Of a stretch of DNA of 64,000 nt, positions 17,748 through 27,559 are shown in pieces. Every line of letters starts with the position of its first letter. Positions within the stretch are counted from its first letter, which is position 1. Source of the DNA: Listeria ivanovii subsp. ivanovii. Lineage in GTDB: Bacteria > Bacillota > Bacilli > Lactobacillales > Listeriaceae. The notes beneath the pieces were generated by a model that searched no databases, was not told the DNA's origin, and saw nothing but the letters and a program-made list of their open reading frames with translations. The position numbers and the translations under genes are program-made. The stretch lies in contig NZ_LT906478.1 of NCBI RefSeq assembly GCF_900187025.1, positions 1,782,001 to 1,846,000 of the forward strand. The letters run 5' to 3'.

Positions 17748-20700
17748 CTATTTCACCACAGCGGCAATTATTTTTCCATCTTTATGTTCATAAAAGGCTT
17801 GTAATTCAGCTTCGTCATGCGTTTGTCCTGCCTGTTCTAACGTTTCAATTCGTGTAAGCATCATTTCATATTCATTTGGAATAACGAAAAGAAAGTTAGC
17901 TTTTTCTATTTCCCAGTTAGTGAGAATTGTTTTGGCAAATTCACTTCCTGTTAAGTTGGCATGTTGTTCGATTAATTGCTTCAGTTTTGCTAATTCTGTT
18001 ACGGAAGAAATCGCTCGACTCGTCACTAGCTCATGATTAATTTTCGCTTGGGTGCTTGGTTTATTAGTCGTGTAAAGATAAGCAATTCCACCAGACATTC
18101 CAGCTGCAAAATTCTCGCCAATTTCGCCAAGGACAACTACTGCCCCGCCTGTCATATATTCACAACCATTATCGCCAATGCCTTCAACAACTGCGGTCGC
18201 TCCACTATTTCTTACTGCAAACCGCGCACCTGCACGACCATGCATATAGGCTTCTCCACCAGTTGCTCCGTAAAGGGTTACATTGCCGACTATCGCTGAA
18301 TCATGTGGATTAATAGGCGTTTTCTCATCTGGGCTTACGATTAGTTTACCTCCCGATAGTCCTTTACCAAAGTAATCATTGGCATCCCCGTGAATTCTGA
18401 GTGTCATCCCAAGTGGCGTATAAGCGCCAAAACTTTGGCCAGCTGAACCAGTAAAATCAAGCGATATGGTATCTTCTGGAAGCCCTACCGCTCCGTACTT
18501 CTTGCTAATAAACGAACCAGCAATCGTTCCAATAGCACGGTCAACGTTGCGAACATCGAAGGATCCAGTTACTTTTTCCGCGTTATCTAAAGCCGGCTTA
18601 ATTAATGGAACAATTTCACGCATATCTAGTGTTTGCTCGATTTTGTGGTCTTGCTGTTTCGTACAGTATTGAACTTGGTTTTTATAAAAATCGTCACTAT
18701 AAAGCATCTTCGAAAAATCAATATACTTTGCTTTCCAGTGTGTTTCTTTTTTCTCGTGGGTGGTTAAAAATTCTTTATGACCGATGACTTCTTTCAAACT
18801 TCTAAAGCCGAGTTCAGCCATCATTTCTCGCATTTCTGCCACTATGAAATGGAAGAAATTTACTACATAATCCGCAGAACCACTAAATTTTTTGCGAAGT
18901 TCCGGATTTTGAGTCGCGACACCAACCGGACATGTATCTAAGTGGCACACACGCATCATCACACAGCCGAGCGTTACAAGAGGAGCTGTCGCAAAACCAA
19001 ACTCTTCTGCACCGAGCATAGCCGCAACTAATACATCTTTACCAGTCATTAGTTTTCCGTCTGTCTCCACGACCACTTTGTTACGCAAGCCATTCAGAAG
19101 AAGAGTTTGGTGCGTTTCAGCTAGTCCAATTTCCCACGGGACACCCGCATGGCGAATACTCGTTCTTGCCGCCGCGCCAGTTCCACCTTCATAACCACTA
19201 ACTAAAATAACATCTGCATTTCCTTTCGCCACGCCAGCTGCAATCGTTCCAATCCCTGTTTTTGAAACAAGTTTGACATTGATGCGCGCATTTTGATTGG
19301 CATTTTTTAAGTCAAAAATCAGTTGTGACAAGTCTTCAATCGAATAAATATCATGATGTGGAGGTGGCGAAATGAGCCCAACTCCAGTCGTCGAGCCACG
19401 TGTTTTCGAAATCCACGGATACACTTTATTTCCTGGTAAATGACCACCTTCACCGGGTTTTGCACCTTGCGCCATTTTAATTTGCAACTCTTCGGCATTC
19501 ACCAAGTAATGACTTGTCACACCAAAACGACCGGATGCAATTTGCTTAATCGCGCTTCTACGCCAGTCGCCATTTGCATCTGGTTTAAAACGATTTGGGT
19601 TCTCTCCACCTTCTCCGCTATTACTTTTCCCGCCAATCCGGTTCATCGCGATAGCAAGCGCCTCATGAGCTTCTTGACTAATGGACCCATAAGACATTGC
19701 ACCTGACTTGAAACGTTTGAAAATCACCTCTGCCGGCTCCACCTCGTCCAATGGAATTGGCTTCCGATCACTAGTGAAAGTTAATAGCCCTCTTAAAAAG
19801 GCATTACTTTGGTTTTGCATTAAATCAGAATAAAGATTATACGTTTCCCGGTCATTTTCTCTTGTTGCTTGTTGTAATGAATGGATTGCCAGTGGATTAT
19901 ACACATGGTATTCGCCGTTTGAACGCCATTGGTATTCGCCACCTGTATTTAATGTAAAACTTTGGTAGCCAATATCATGATATGCTTCCCGGTGACGCAA
20001 CCAAGCTTCTTGGGCGATAACGTCCAGCGGAATTCCACCAATCTGAGAAGCCGTTCCTGGGAAGTAATTAGCTATAACATCGTCCCCAATTCCAATCGCT
20101 TCAAAAATTTGCGCACCTCGATAACTTTGGACAGTCGAGATACCCATCTTGGACATGATTTTCAAAATTCCATCCGTGATTGCTTCGATATAACGGCTTT
20201 CTGCTTCATCAAGGGAAAATCCTTTCATTCGCCCTTCTTGAATCAAACCGGCAAATGTATCAATTGCCAGGCTCGGGAAAACAGCGTCTGCTCCGTATCC
20301 AATTAAAAGCGCACATTGATGAACATCTCTTGCTTCCGCTGTTTTTATGACAAGGCTCACTTTTGTTCTCGTTCCAGCTTTAACAAGATGATGATGTAAA
20401 CCACTTATAGCAAGTAAAGATGGAATACCAATCAAGTCCTTATTTATATCATCATCCGTTAGCACTATTAGTTCTGCTCCAGCCGCAATTTTTTTATCCG
20501 CTTCTGCAAATAGTTGTGTCAGCCTAACATCTAACGTATCTCGTTCCTCTGCTTTAAATAACATCGGCAAAGTGGCAGTTGGTTTGGCAAATTTTGTTTG
20601 AACTAGCAACGCGGCAAATTCTCTTCGCGATAAAATGGGTGTTTTCAAGCGAATCCGGTTAGCATTTTTCGCAGTGGGATTTAAAATGTTTCCTTCATCG

Positions 20701-22340
20701 CCAAGAAGCGTCATGGCAGAAATTACTGTTTCTTCACGAATTCCATCAATTGGCGGATTGGTTACTTGAGCAAAAAGTTGTTTAAAGTAATTGAATAGTA
20801 CTTGTGGGCGCTGACTTAAAACAGCTAGTGGCGCATCATAACCCATTGCCCCCATTGGATCTTTTTTCTCGGTTACCATCGGAATCAATATTTTATTTAG
20901 TTCGTCTTGCGTATAGCCAAATGCCCGTTGTTTTTTAAAGCGTACAGATTTATCCATTGATTCGTAGTGTAAATCAGCAGTTACTAAATCAGCTATTTCT
21001 GTCATTTCAGTATTTAACCATTTACGATACGGTTTTTCGGTTGTTAAATTATCTTTTAGTTCTTTATCTGTGACAATTCGACCTTCTTCTAAATCAATCA
21101 GCAGCATTGTGCCAGCGCCAACTGTTTCTTTTCGGATAATCTCTCTTGAATCCACTGGCACTACCCCGGTTTCAGAGGAGTAAATAATTGTATGGTCTTT
21201 TGTTTCATAATAGCGTGCTGGTCGTAATCCATTTCTATCTAAAATCGTTCCAATAACACGACCGTTCGTAAAGGAAATAGAAGTTGGTCCGTCCCATGGT
21301 TCCATAAGTGTACTATGATACTCATAAAAAGCTCGTTTTGGATCAGTCATATGTGGATTCTTATCCCACGGTTCGGGAATAAGCATCATTGCTGCATGAG
21401 GCAACGAACGACCGGATTGCACTAAAAACTCCAAAGCATTATCAAGTGTCGCTGAATCACTACCACTTTCATCAATAATTGGTAATAATTTAGTTAGATT
21501 ATCGCCAAAAACATCGGATTCCGCTCGTTTTTCTCTTGCTTTCATCCAATTGACATTGCCACGTTGCGTATTGATTTCCCCATTATGAATTAAATAACGA
21601 TACGGATGCGCACGTTCCCAACTTGGGAAAGTATTGGTTGAAAAACGTGAATGCACTAGGGCAAAAGCTGATACATAAGCCGGATTAGCTAAATCTAAAT
21701 AATATTGATTAATTTGTTCTGGAAGTAGCATTCCTTTGAAAATAATTGTTCTAGTAGATAAACTTGGAACGTAGAAAGTTTCGGTGATTTTTTCTGAGTT
21801 GCTTGCGAATTTCTCAATTTGCTTTCTAATCAAATAAAGCGCCCGTTCAAATTCAGCTTCATTTAATGCTTCGTTTTTTTGGACAAATAATTGGTAAATG
21901 GCTGGTTCCGTTTTTCTAGCACCAGCTCCGACTTTAGTCACATCTGTTGGCAACTTGCGCCAGCCTAAAAAGTGCTGTCCTTCTGCCGAAATTAGTTTTT
22001 CCGCTTCTTCCATAAGAAGCTCTCGTTCGGTTTTATTCTGCGGAAAATTAAACATTCCTACTGCATAATGATATTTTTCAGGTAGTTCGATACCTAGCTT
22101 AGCACATTCGCGTCGAAAGAAAGAGTCAGAAATTTCAAGTAAAATACCAGCCCCGTCGCCCGTATCTCCACCAACTTCTCCACCACGATGTTTTAATTGG
22201 CAAAGCATATGGATACCTTGCTCCACAATTTTATGAGAAGAAATCTTTTTAATATTAGCCACAAATCCAATTCCACAAGCATCGTGCTCATTTTCCGGAT
22301 TATACAGACCGTGCTTTTTCGGTAAATTAGTTTGTTTCAT
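17748..22340 (-). CDS. gltB: Glutamate synthase large (alpha) subunit
   Basis: 1530 residues. The N-terminal amidotransferase nucleophile is Cys22 in DACGIGF after a propeptide. Central and FMN-binding synthase domains follow, with the iron-sulfur cluster motif CHLDTCPVG, and the C-terminal GXGXG beta-helix domain (GKGLSGG, GATGGEAY, GMSGGIAY). Makes glutamate from glutamine and 2-oxoglutarate together with GltD. Divergent from gltC. The promoter area has a TACAAT -10 (around 22390-22395) but no good -35, consistent with GltC activation. Equivalent to gltA of B. subtilis. Confidence 0.97.
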   Translation of the reverse strand: MKQTNLPKKHGLYNPENEHDACGIGFVANIKKISSHKIVEQGIHMLCQLKHRGGEVGGDTGDGAGILLEISDSFFRRECAKLGIELPEKYHYAVGMFNFPQNKTERELLMEEAEKLISAEGQHFLGWRKLPTDVTKVGAGARKTEPAIYQLFVQKNEALNEAEFERALYLIRKQIEKFASNSEKITETFYVPSLSTRTIIFKGMLLPEQINQYYLDLANPAYVSAFALVHSRFSTNTFPSWERAHPYRYLIHNGEINTQRGNVNWMKAREKRAESDVFGDNLTKLLPIIDESGSDSATLDNALEFLVQSGRSLPHAAMMLIPEPWDKNPHMTDPKRAFYEYHSTLMEPWDGPTSISFTNGRVIGTILDRNGLRPARYYETKDHTIIYSSETGVVPVDSREIIRKETVGAGTMLLIDLEEGRIVTDKELKDNLTTEKPYRKWLNTEMTEIADLVTADLHYESMDKSVRFKKQRAFGYTQDELNKILIPMVTEKKDPMGAMGYDAPLAVLSQRPQVLFNYFKQLFAQVTNPPIDGIREETVISAMTLLGDEGNILNPTAKNANRIRLKTPILSRREFAALLVQTKFAKPTATLPMLFKAEERDTLDVRLTQLFAEADKKIAAGAELIVLTDDDINKDLIGIPSLLAISGLHHHLVKAGTRTKVSLVIKTAEARDVHQCALLIGYGADAVFPSLAIDTFAGLIQEGRMKGFSLDEAESRYIEAITDGILKIMSKMGISTVQSYRGAQIFEAIGIGDDVIANYFPGTASQIGGIPLDVIAQEAWLRHREAYHDIGYQSFTLNTGGEYQWRSNGEYHVYNPLAIHSLQQATRENDRETYNLYSDLMQNQSNAFLRGLLTFTSDRKPIPLDEVEPAEVIFKRFKSGAMSYGSISQEAHEALAIAMNRIGGKSNSGEGGENPNRFKPDANGDWRRSAIKQIASGRFGVTSHYLVNAEELQIKMAQGAKPGEGGHLPGNKVYPWISKTRGSTTGVGLISPPPHHDIYSIEDLSQLIFDLKNANQNARINVKLVSKTGIGTIAAGVAKGNADVILVSGYEGGTGAAARTSIRHAGVPWEIGLAETHQTLLLNGLRNKVVVETDGKLMTGKDVLVAAMLGAEEFGFATAPLVTLGCVMMRVCHLDTCPVGVATQNPELRKKFSGSADYVVNFFHFIVAEMREMMAELGFRSLKEVIGHKEFLTTHEKKETHWKAKYIDFSKMLYSDDFYKNQVQYCTKQQDHKIEQTLDMREIVPLIKPALDNAEKVTGSFDVRNVDRAIGTIAGSFISKKYGAVGLPEDTISLDFTGSAGQSFGAYTPLGMTLRIHGDANDYFGKGLSGGKLIVSPDEKTPINPHDSAIVGNVTLYGATGGEAYMHGRAGARFAVRNSGATAVVEGIGDNGCEYMTGGAVVVLGEIGENFAAGMSGGIAYLYTTNKPSTQAKINHELVTSRAISSVTELAKLKQLIEQHANLTGSEFAKTILTNWEIEKANFLFVIPNEYEMMLTRIETLEQAGQTHDEAELQAFYEHKDGKIIAAVVK

Positions 22341-22462
22341 CCTAGTTCCTCCTCTTCAAAACCGAATCCTCCAACCGTTTATCGTGAGAATTGTACAAAT
22401 TAACTGACAATTAACTTGCGATTCAGCTTACCTTACATTTCTTGTAGTATCTATTTTATTCC

Positions 22463-22491
22463 TTTTCATTTATCGAAACAATATATATAAT
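22463..22491 (+). promoter_or_regulatory. gltC promoter
   Basis: TTTTCA (22463-22468), 17-bp spacer, TATAAT (22486-22491). Confidence 0.6.
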
Positions 22492-22502
22492 AGAACAAAA
22501 CA

Positions 22503-22517
22503 ATCTCATTTTGAGAA
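22503..22517. promoter_or_regulatory. Putative GltC binding half-operator
   Basis: ATCTCATTTTGAGAA is an inverted repeat (TCTCA-TTT-TGAGA) just downstream of the gltC -10, in the gltB-gltC interval. LysR-type autoregulatory sites of this shape are known for B. subtilis gltC; assignment here is by analogy. Confidence 0.45.
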
Positions 22518-22533
22518 CAATCGGAGGTACAGA

Positions 22534-23421
22534 ATGGAACTTAGACAGTTAAAGTATTTTATGGAAGTAGCCCGCGTCGAGCATATGACCAAAGCCAGCG
22601 AGAATTTACACGTAGCCCAATCTGCCGTTAGTAGACAGATAACTAAATTAGAAGAAGAACTTGGTGTACCTTTATTTGACCGAATTGGCCGAAATATGCA
22701 ACTAACAAGTGTCGGTCAAGACTTCTTAAATCAAGCCACCATTGCTTTAAACGAGTTACAAAAAGCCGAAGCTCTCGTCACTGAATACATTGATCCTGCT
22801 AAAGGAACTGTCCGGGTTGGTTTACCAAATTCGCTTTCCACCAAAGTATTGCCTTCCGTTATTTCTGCTTTTCGAGAAAAATATCCACAGATTACTTACC
22901 AATTTATGGAAGGGACCAATGAAGAACTCACTGAAATGCTTATTAGCGGTGTACTAGATATGACTTTTCTATCTCCCGTTCCAGAATCAGATGACCAAAT
23001 GGAAGCTGTTCGTTTCTTTGATGAAAAGCTCAAATTAATCGTTCCCAAAACGCACCCCCTTGCGGAAAATTTTAATGTCTCGCTCAAAGAACTTGCAAAG
23101 GAAAAATTCGTACTCTATCCTGAAGACTTTGATTTATATAAAATTGTTACAAACACAGCTATCAAAAAAGGGTTCGAACCAGAAATTGCTTTTCAAAGTC
23201 GCGATTTTTATACAATCCAAGGCTTAGTAGGTGCTGGTCTTGGCATTAGCATTCTACCAGAGATGATTTTGGATGGTGCCATTTTTAAAGAAACGAAAAG
23301 TATTGCTTTACAAGATAAGGAGCTGCGGCGTTCAGTTGGAATTATTACCACAAAAAAACGGAACCTATCCCCTTCTGAGAATTTGTTCCGTTCCTTTATT
23401 ATTTCGTTCTTTTCTAATTAG
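22534..23421 (+). CDS. gltC: LysR-family activator of glutamate synthase
   Basis: 295 residues: N-terminal LysR helix-turn-helix (MTKASENLHVAQSAVSRQIT, about residues 18-37) and a C-terminal effector-binding domain. Divergent from gltB, the B. subtilis gltC arrangement, where GltC activates gltAB. GGAGG lies 7 nt before the ATG. Its 3' end overlaps the convergent GNAT gene by 4 nt, so no intergenic terminator exists there. Confidence 0.92.
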   Translation: MELRQLKYFMEVARVEHMTKASENLHVAQSAVSRQITKLEEELGVPLFDRIGRNMQLTSVGQDFLNQATIALNELQKAEALVTEYIDPAKGTVRVGLPNSLSTKVLPSVISAFREKYPQITYQFMEGTNEELTEMLISGVLDMTFLSPVPESDDQMEAVRFFDEKLKLIVPKTHPLAENFNVSLKELAKEKFVLYPEDFDLYKIVTNTAIKKGFEPEIAFQSRDFYTIQGLVGAGLGISILPEMILDGAIFKETKSIALQDKELRRSVGIITTKKRNLSPSENLFRSFIISFFSN

Positions 23422-23936
23422 TCGTTAGCAGTAAATGCTTCTGGATATTGAATCGTACCTTGCAGATTTTCTAAGCTACCATCATATAATTCTAATAACA
23501 TATAATATTCTGCAGGTACATCAAAAGGGGCAGGAATACCAAATGTTTCCGAAGTTATAAAGCCAAATCGCGGATAATAATCAGCATGTCCGAGCACAGC
23601 AACGGCCGGATAAGCTTTTTCGCGTGATAAACGAATACCTTCTTCCATTAGTCTGGAGCCAATTCGACTCCCTTGAAACTCAGGAAGAACAGCGAGTGGT
23701 GCTAACCCTAAAATAAACCTACTCTTATTTTCTGTTTGAAGTGAAATCTCACTAAACATAATATAGCCAACAATGCTTCCGTCTTCTGCTTCTGCAACAA
23801 GGGATAGGCCAGGTTGATAATGCTCTGAATCACGGATTTTCTCAATTAAGTCTGCTTCGACTGATCCCTTAAAAGCTTGTTCATTCAAATGACGAATTGC
23901 TTGATAGTCTTTAGGTTGTTCCATTCGAATAATCAT
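23418..23936 (-). CDS. GNAT-family N-acetyltransferase (YhbS-like)
   Basis: 172 residues. The acetyl-CoA pyrophosphate loop is visible as LPEFQGSRIGSRLM, followed by the beta-bulge region and AVLGHADYYPRFGF, typical of YhbS-like GNAT proteins. Substrate unknown. It begins 2 nt after the stop of the glycerol-dehydrogenase-like gene, so the two are cotranscribed and probably coupled. It converges on gltC with a 4-nt overlap. Confidence 0.8.
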   Translation of the reverse strand: MIIRMEQPKDYQAIRHLNEQAFKGSVEADLIEKIRDSEHYQPGLSLVAEAEDGSIVGYIMFSEISLQTENKSRFILGLAPLAVLPEFQGSRIGSRLMEEGIRLSREKAYPAVAVLGHADYYPRFGFITSETFGIPAPFDVPAEYYMLLELYDGSLENLQGTIQYPEAFTAND

Positions 23937-23938
23937 TT

Positions 23939-25045
23939 TTACTTATTCACTCGCTTCATCGCCATACTATCTTCTAACTGTTTCATCGCATTTAAAACAA
24001 CAGTTGGTGTCATCGCGCCTGGCATCATATGAATTGTTTCATGATCTTCTGTGGCACGCCGAGCAACAGCAATTAGTGTATCCTCAGAAAGTGTCGCAAG
24101 TCCCATATCATACAAACTAGTAGGTAAGCCGAGTTTGGAATAAAACGGTAATAATCGTTCCATTTCGTCCCATCTATTTTCGATAACCAGTTGGACTAAA
24201 ATACCATAGGCAACTTTATTTCCGTGAAGTAAATGGTGTGTTTCTGGAACCATGGTTAGTGCATCATGAATCGAGTGCGCACCTGCACAGCGACCGTAGT
24301 CATCCCCAAAACCACCAACCATTCCACCAACTAAAATATTCGTTTCAATAATTTTGATAAAGGCTTCATTAAGTTCTTGTTTATCCATTGCTAAAAGCGC
24401 TTCTTCACTAAAATTCAGTAAATTATCATGACACATTTTGGCAGCAATATGGGCAATTTCTATTTCCACCGATTTCACCTTAAGAGATTGAATAATAACA
24501 TCCGCTTCATACCATTTTGCCAGCGTGTCGCCAATACCCGCAACGAGTAATTCTTTTGGCGAATCAAGAATCATTTCTGGATCAATTAGTAGTAACGCAT
24601 TGCTACTAGCAAAAACGTCATAACGAATCATCGCTCCTTCAACGTCATACATAACGCTAAGTGGAGTATAAGCTGCACATGTAGAAGCAAGTGTCGGTAA
24701 AATAATGACTGGTAAGCGTAAAACTGCGGCTGCCGCTTTCGATACATCAGCTACCTTCCCGCCACCAACCGCAATGATAGCATCCATATTATTAGATTTC
24801 ATTATCGCTACCAGACGATCACGTTCCTCATATGTAGAAGCACCGTTATATGTTTCAAAAGTGGATGTAACGGCTGATAGTGTTGGGAATTTTTGCTTTG
24901 CAACTTCCCAAGATGCGTTACCACGAACAATTAATACATTTTTTAATCCACGACGTTCTAAGTGGACAGGTAGTGTATCCCATGCACCTACTTGACATAA
25001 ATATTCTTGCGGAGCTCCACGAACAATCAATTCTTTATTCAACAA
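23939..25045 (-). CDS. Glycerol dehydrogenase-like metal-dependent alcohol dehydrogenase (GldA family)
   Basis: 368 residues. NAD-binding glycine motif AVGGGKVADVSKA in the N-terminal domain. Metal ligands expected for GldA are seen as Asp in GIGDTLAKWYEA, His in CAGAHSIHDA and His in HHLLHGNKVAYG. The family oxidises glycerol or related polyols to ketones. No glycerol pathway genes are next to it, so the true substrate is open. Own promoter at 25103-25131, which overlaps the interval after the solute-binding protein gene. Confidence 0.82.
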   Translation of the reverse strand: MLNKELIVRGAPQEYLCQVGAWDTLPVHLERRGLKNVLIVRGNASWEVAKQKFPTLSAVTSTFETYNGASTYEERDRLVAIMKSNNMDAIIAVGGGKVADVSKAAAAVLRLPVIILPTLASTCAAYTPLSVMYDVEGAMIRYDVFASSNALLLIDPEMILDSPKELLVAGIGDTLAKWYEADVIIQSLKVKSVEIEIAHIAAKMCHDNLLNFSEEALLAMDKQELNEAFIKIIETNILVGGMVGGFGDDYGRCAGAHSIHDALTMVPETHHLLHGNKVAYGILVQLVIENRWDEMERLLPFYSKLGLPTSLYDMGLATLSEDTLIAVARRATEDHETIHMMPGAMTPTVVLNAMKQLEDSMAMKRVNK

Positions 25046-25102
25046 ACTTCATCCCTTCTGTCTGGCACGGTCGGATATTCGGCTGCGACATTTATAACTC
25101 AA

Positions 25103-25131
25103 ATTGTATAGGAACTTAAACCTACTGTCAA
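25103..25131 (-). promoter_or_regulatory. Promoter of the GldA-like gene
   Basis: TTGACA (25126-25131) and TACAAT (25103-25108) with a 17-bp spacer on the minus strand. Confidence 0.8.
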
Positions 25132-25136
25132 TCTAG

Positions 25137-25952
25137 CTATTGTTTCGCGATTTCATCATCACCAAACCATTTTTTACTAATTTCTTGCATTTTCCCTTCC
25201 TTATACAATGTTTGGAAAGCATCATTTACTTTAGTTTGTAGTTTCTTATCACTTTTACGCATACCGACAGCGAAATCTGTTGCATCAAAACCACCTGTTA
25301 CGATGTTATAATCATCTTTATTTTTTTGTTTATCAATATAATAACGTGCATAAACTTCATCAATTATTAAACCATCCATTCGTTTGTTGTTCAAATCAAT
25401 AAATGCGACATCAAAAGTATCATATAATTCTGGTTCATTGTTTGTAATAATATCCGTTAAAACTTCTGGTTTCTTCGCCATGTCATCAATGGAACTTGCT
25501 CCGTTTTGAGCGCCTAGTGTTTTATCTTTCATATCACTAAATTTGGTAATATTACTTGATTTGAGTGTTACTAGCACTTGTTCATTTTTCATGTAAGGGT
25601 TACTAAAAGCGACTTTTTTCTTTCTAGCATCCGTTACTGTATATCCATTCCAAATCAAATCAATCGAGCCATTTTTCAATTCTGATTCTTTCATTGTCCA
25701 ATCAATCGGTGTGAACTTGACTTTAATCCCATATTCCGCAAAAACTGCTTTAGCCAAATCAATATCAAAACCAACTAAATTATCCTCTTTATCACGAAAG
25801 CCCATGGGTACAAAACTATCATCTAAACCAATCACGACTTCTTTATCTTTTTTGATTCGATTCCACTGGTCTTCTTTTGATTCACTATTCCCGCAAGCTA
25901 CAAGCGTTAATGAGATAATTGCAATGACAGCTATTAGTAATCCTTTTTTCAT
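25137..25952 (-). CDS. Polar amino acid ABC transporter substrate-binding lipoprotein
   Basis: 271 residues, family 3 solute-binding protein (PBPb). Lipobox LVAC puts the lipidated Cys at 20. The ligand-binding signature GFDIDLAKAVFAEYG is present. Last gene of the T-box-controlled permease-ATPase-binding protein operon, directly abutting the ATPase gene. The ligand cannot be read from the sequence; the T-box should report it. No clear terminator follows. Confidence 0.88.
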   Translation of the reverse strand: MKKGLLIAVIAIISLTLVACGNSESKEDQWNRIKKDKEVVIGLDDSFVPMGFRDKEDNLVGFDIDLAKAVFAEYGIKVKFTPIDWTMKESELKNGSIDLIWNGYTVTDARKKKVAFSNPYMKNEQVLVTLKSSNITKFSDMKDKTLGAQNGASSIDDMAKKPEVLTDIITNNEPELYDTFDVAFIDLNNKRMDGLIIDEVYARYYIDKQKNKDDYNIVTGGFDATDFAVGMRKSDKKLQTKVNDAFQTLYKEGKMQEISKKWFGDDEIAKQ

Positions 25953-26600
25953 TTATATTGCCTCCTTTTTTAGTGGTTCCACTTCTAGCATTTGATCGGC
26001 TACTTTTTCAGCAAAGGCATGGTCATGAGTAACAATGATTTGCGTAATACCAACTTTTTTTAAACTTAAAATTAGTGATGCGACATGATCACGTAAATCG
26101 GGGTCTAACGCGGAAGTTGGTTCATCAAAGAGCAATACCTTGGGATTCATTGCCAGCGCCCTAGCAATGGCAACTCGTTGTTTTTGCCCGCCAGATAATT
26201 GATACGGCATGCTATCTGCTTTATCAGCTAAATCAAGTAGACCGAGTAGACGTTCTGCTTCTTTTTTTGCCATGTCTTTTTTTGTTTTCCGAGCAAGCGT
26301 TGGAGCTAAAATCAAATTATCCATCACACTTAAATGAGGAAATAAGTGAAATTCTTGAAAAACAACGCCAATTGTATTTTCAACATCTTTTCTAGACATT
26401 GGATCAATTTTTTCCCCGTCAATCAAAATCTCGCCCGAATCCATTTTTTCAAGTCCGCTAATACAGCGCAGTAAAGTTGTTTTCCCACCGCCAGAAGGAC
26501 CTACAATGGAAAGAATCTCGCCATCTTTTAGGGATAGATTAACATTATCTAAAATTATTTTTTGATCAAATTTCTTTGTTAAGTTTTTAATTTCCAACAT
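25953..26600 (-). CDS. Polar amino acid ABC transporter ATP-binding protein
   Basis: 215 residues with Walker A GPSGGGKT, signature LSGGQKQR, Walker B VLLFDEP and switch His in VTHDHAFA. It is GlnQ/HisP-like, but short for that family (usually about 240). It lies 9 nt after the permease stop and runs into the binding protein gene. Confidence 0.92.
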   Translation of the reverse strand: MLEIKNLTKKFDQKIILDNVNLSLKDGEILSIVGPSGGGKTTLLRCISGLEKMDSGEILIDGEKIDPMSRKDVENTIGVVFQEFHLFPHLSVMDNLILAPTLARKTKKDMAKKEAERLLGLLDLADKADSMPYQLSGGQKQRVAIARALAMNPKVLLFDEPTSALDPDLRDHVASLILSLKKVGITQIIVTHDHAFAEKVADQMLEVEPLKKEAI

Positions 26601-26609
26601 TTTTTCACC

Positions 26610-27251
26610 TCATTTATAATAACTAAAACGTTTTTCCAGTTGTTTGAATAGTACCGTTAAAATAGCGGTTAATGCTAAGTAAATAGCTGCAACTAATACG
26701 AGTGGAATTAAGGTAACATCTCTACTCATCGCAATTTTCCCTGCTCGAAGTAAGTCGCCAATTCCAAGAATATAAACTAAAGAAGAATTTTTTACTAGAT
26801 TAATGACCTCATTCCCAATTGCTGGAAGTACTCGTTTAACTACTTGCGGTAAAACTATTTTCCTGAGGGTTTGCGCATAGGTTAGGCCAAGAACTTTGGC
26901 ACTTTCATATTGACCATTTTCGATGGATAAAAATCCGCCACGAAAGATTTCTGCAAAGTACGCAGCATAATTTAAAATAAAGGCAAGAAAGACAGCATCC
27001 ATCCGATCGAAAACAATACCAATTATTGGCAAACCATAATAAATAAAAATTAATTGTAAAAGTAGTGGCGTTCCCCGCATAATCCAAATGTAAATATTTA
27101 AAATAAACTTCAGTGGTGCAATTTTACTGACATTCCCAACTGCCACCACCGCACCTAAGGGAATCGAACAAACAAGGGTCACGGCAAAAACTAACAAGGT
27201 TGTTTTTACTCCATCAAGTAATGCTGGTAAAATTTCCATAATATAGTCCAT
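26610..27251 (-). CDS. Polar amino acid ABC transporter permease
   Basis: 213 residues, HisM/GlnP-like, about five membrane segments. The conserved ATPase-contact loop is seen in YESAKVLGLTYAQTLRKIVLP. First gene of the operon; SD AAAGGAG directly follows the T-box terminator, so translation and transcription both depend on readthrough of the leader. Confidence 0.9.
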   Translation of the reverse strand: MDYIMEILPALLDGVKTTLLVFAVTLVCSIPLGAVVAVGNVSKIAPLKFILNIYIWIMRGTPLLLQLIFIYYGLPIIGIVFDRMDAVFLAFILNYAAYFAEIFRGGFLSIENGQYESAKVLGLTYAQTLRKIVLPQVVKRVLPAIGNEVINLVKNSSLVYILGIGDLLRAGKIAMSRDVTLIPLVLVAAIYLALTAILTVLFKQLEKRFSYYK

Positions 27252-27272
27252 TTAAATTCGCTCCTTTTTACA

Positions 27273-27320
27273 TAAAAAAATCTCGTCCTCCTGGCATCAA
27301 ACTGCCAAGAGGACGAGAAT
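27273..27320 (-). terminator. Regulated terminator of the T-box leader
   Basis: Stem CTCGTCCTCTTGGCA/TGCCAGGAGGACGAG with a six-base loop and seven T on the minus strand. The T-box sequence immediately 5' can pair instead to form the antiterminator. Confidence 0.9.
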
Positions 27321-27553
27321 AATATTCACGTGGTTCCACCTCAATTTACTAATACTTCACAGTACCAGCCTCCGTTAGTGCTAGACTAACAAGCTATAAC
27401 GGGCTTTCCCGAATTCACCTACTTATGACTTTTCAGCAAACCAGCTCCTAGATGTGTTCGATAACGCTATCTTTATCCTTTCGCACCAACCAAGGACTCT
27501 CTTTTAAAAGAATCACGCTCTACTTATTCTATTCAACGCTTTTACTTCTTCTT
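27273..27553 (-). promoter_or_regulatory. T-box leader controlling the amino acid importer
   Basis: Read on the minus strand, the leader has AGTAGA near the start of Stem I, GGTTGGTGCGAAAGG in the apical part, the T-box GAGGTGGAACCACG (around 27330-27343) and a terminator. In the specifier loop the GAA of the loop E motif is followed by CACATC. The variable T-box base is A (TGGA), predicting pairing with a tRNA whose discriminator base is U. Reading the codon as ACA (Thr) fits the one-base offset I recall for other T-boxes; His (CAC) and Ile (ATC) do not fit usual discriminators. Confidence 0.9.
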
Positions 27554-27559
27554 GCTAAT

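Noticed and set aside
27330-27480. T-box specifier read as CAC (His) or ATC (Ile)
   Set aside because: The T-box variable base A predicts discriminator U, while tRNA-His normally has C and tRNA-Ile A.
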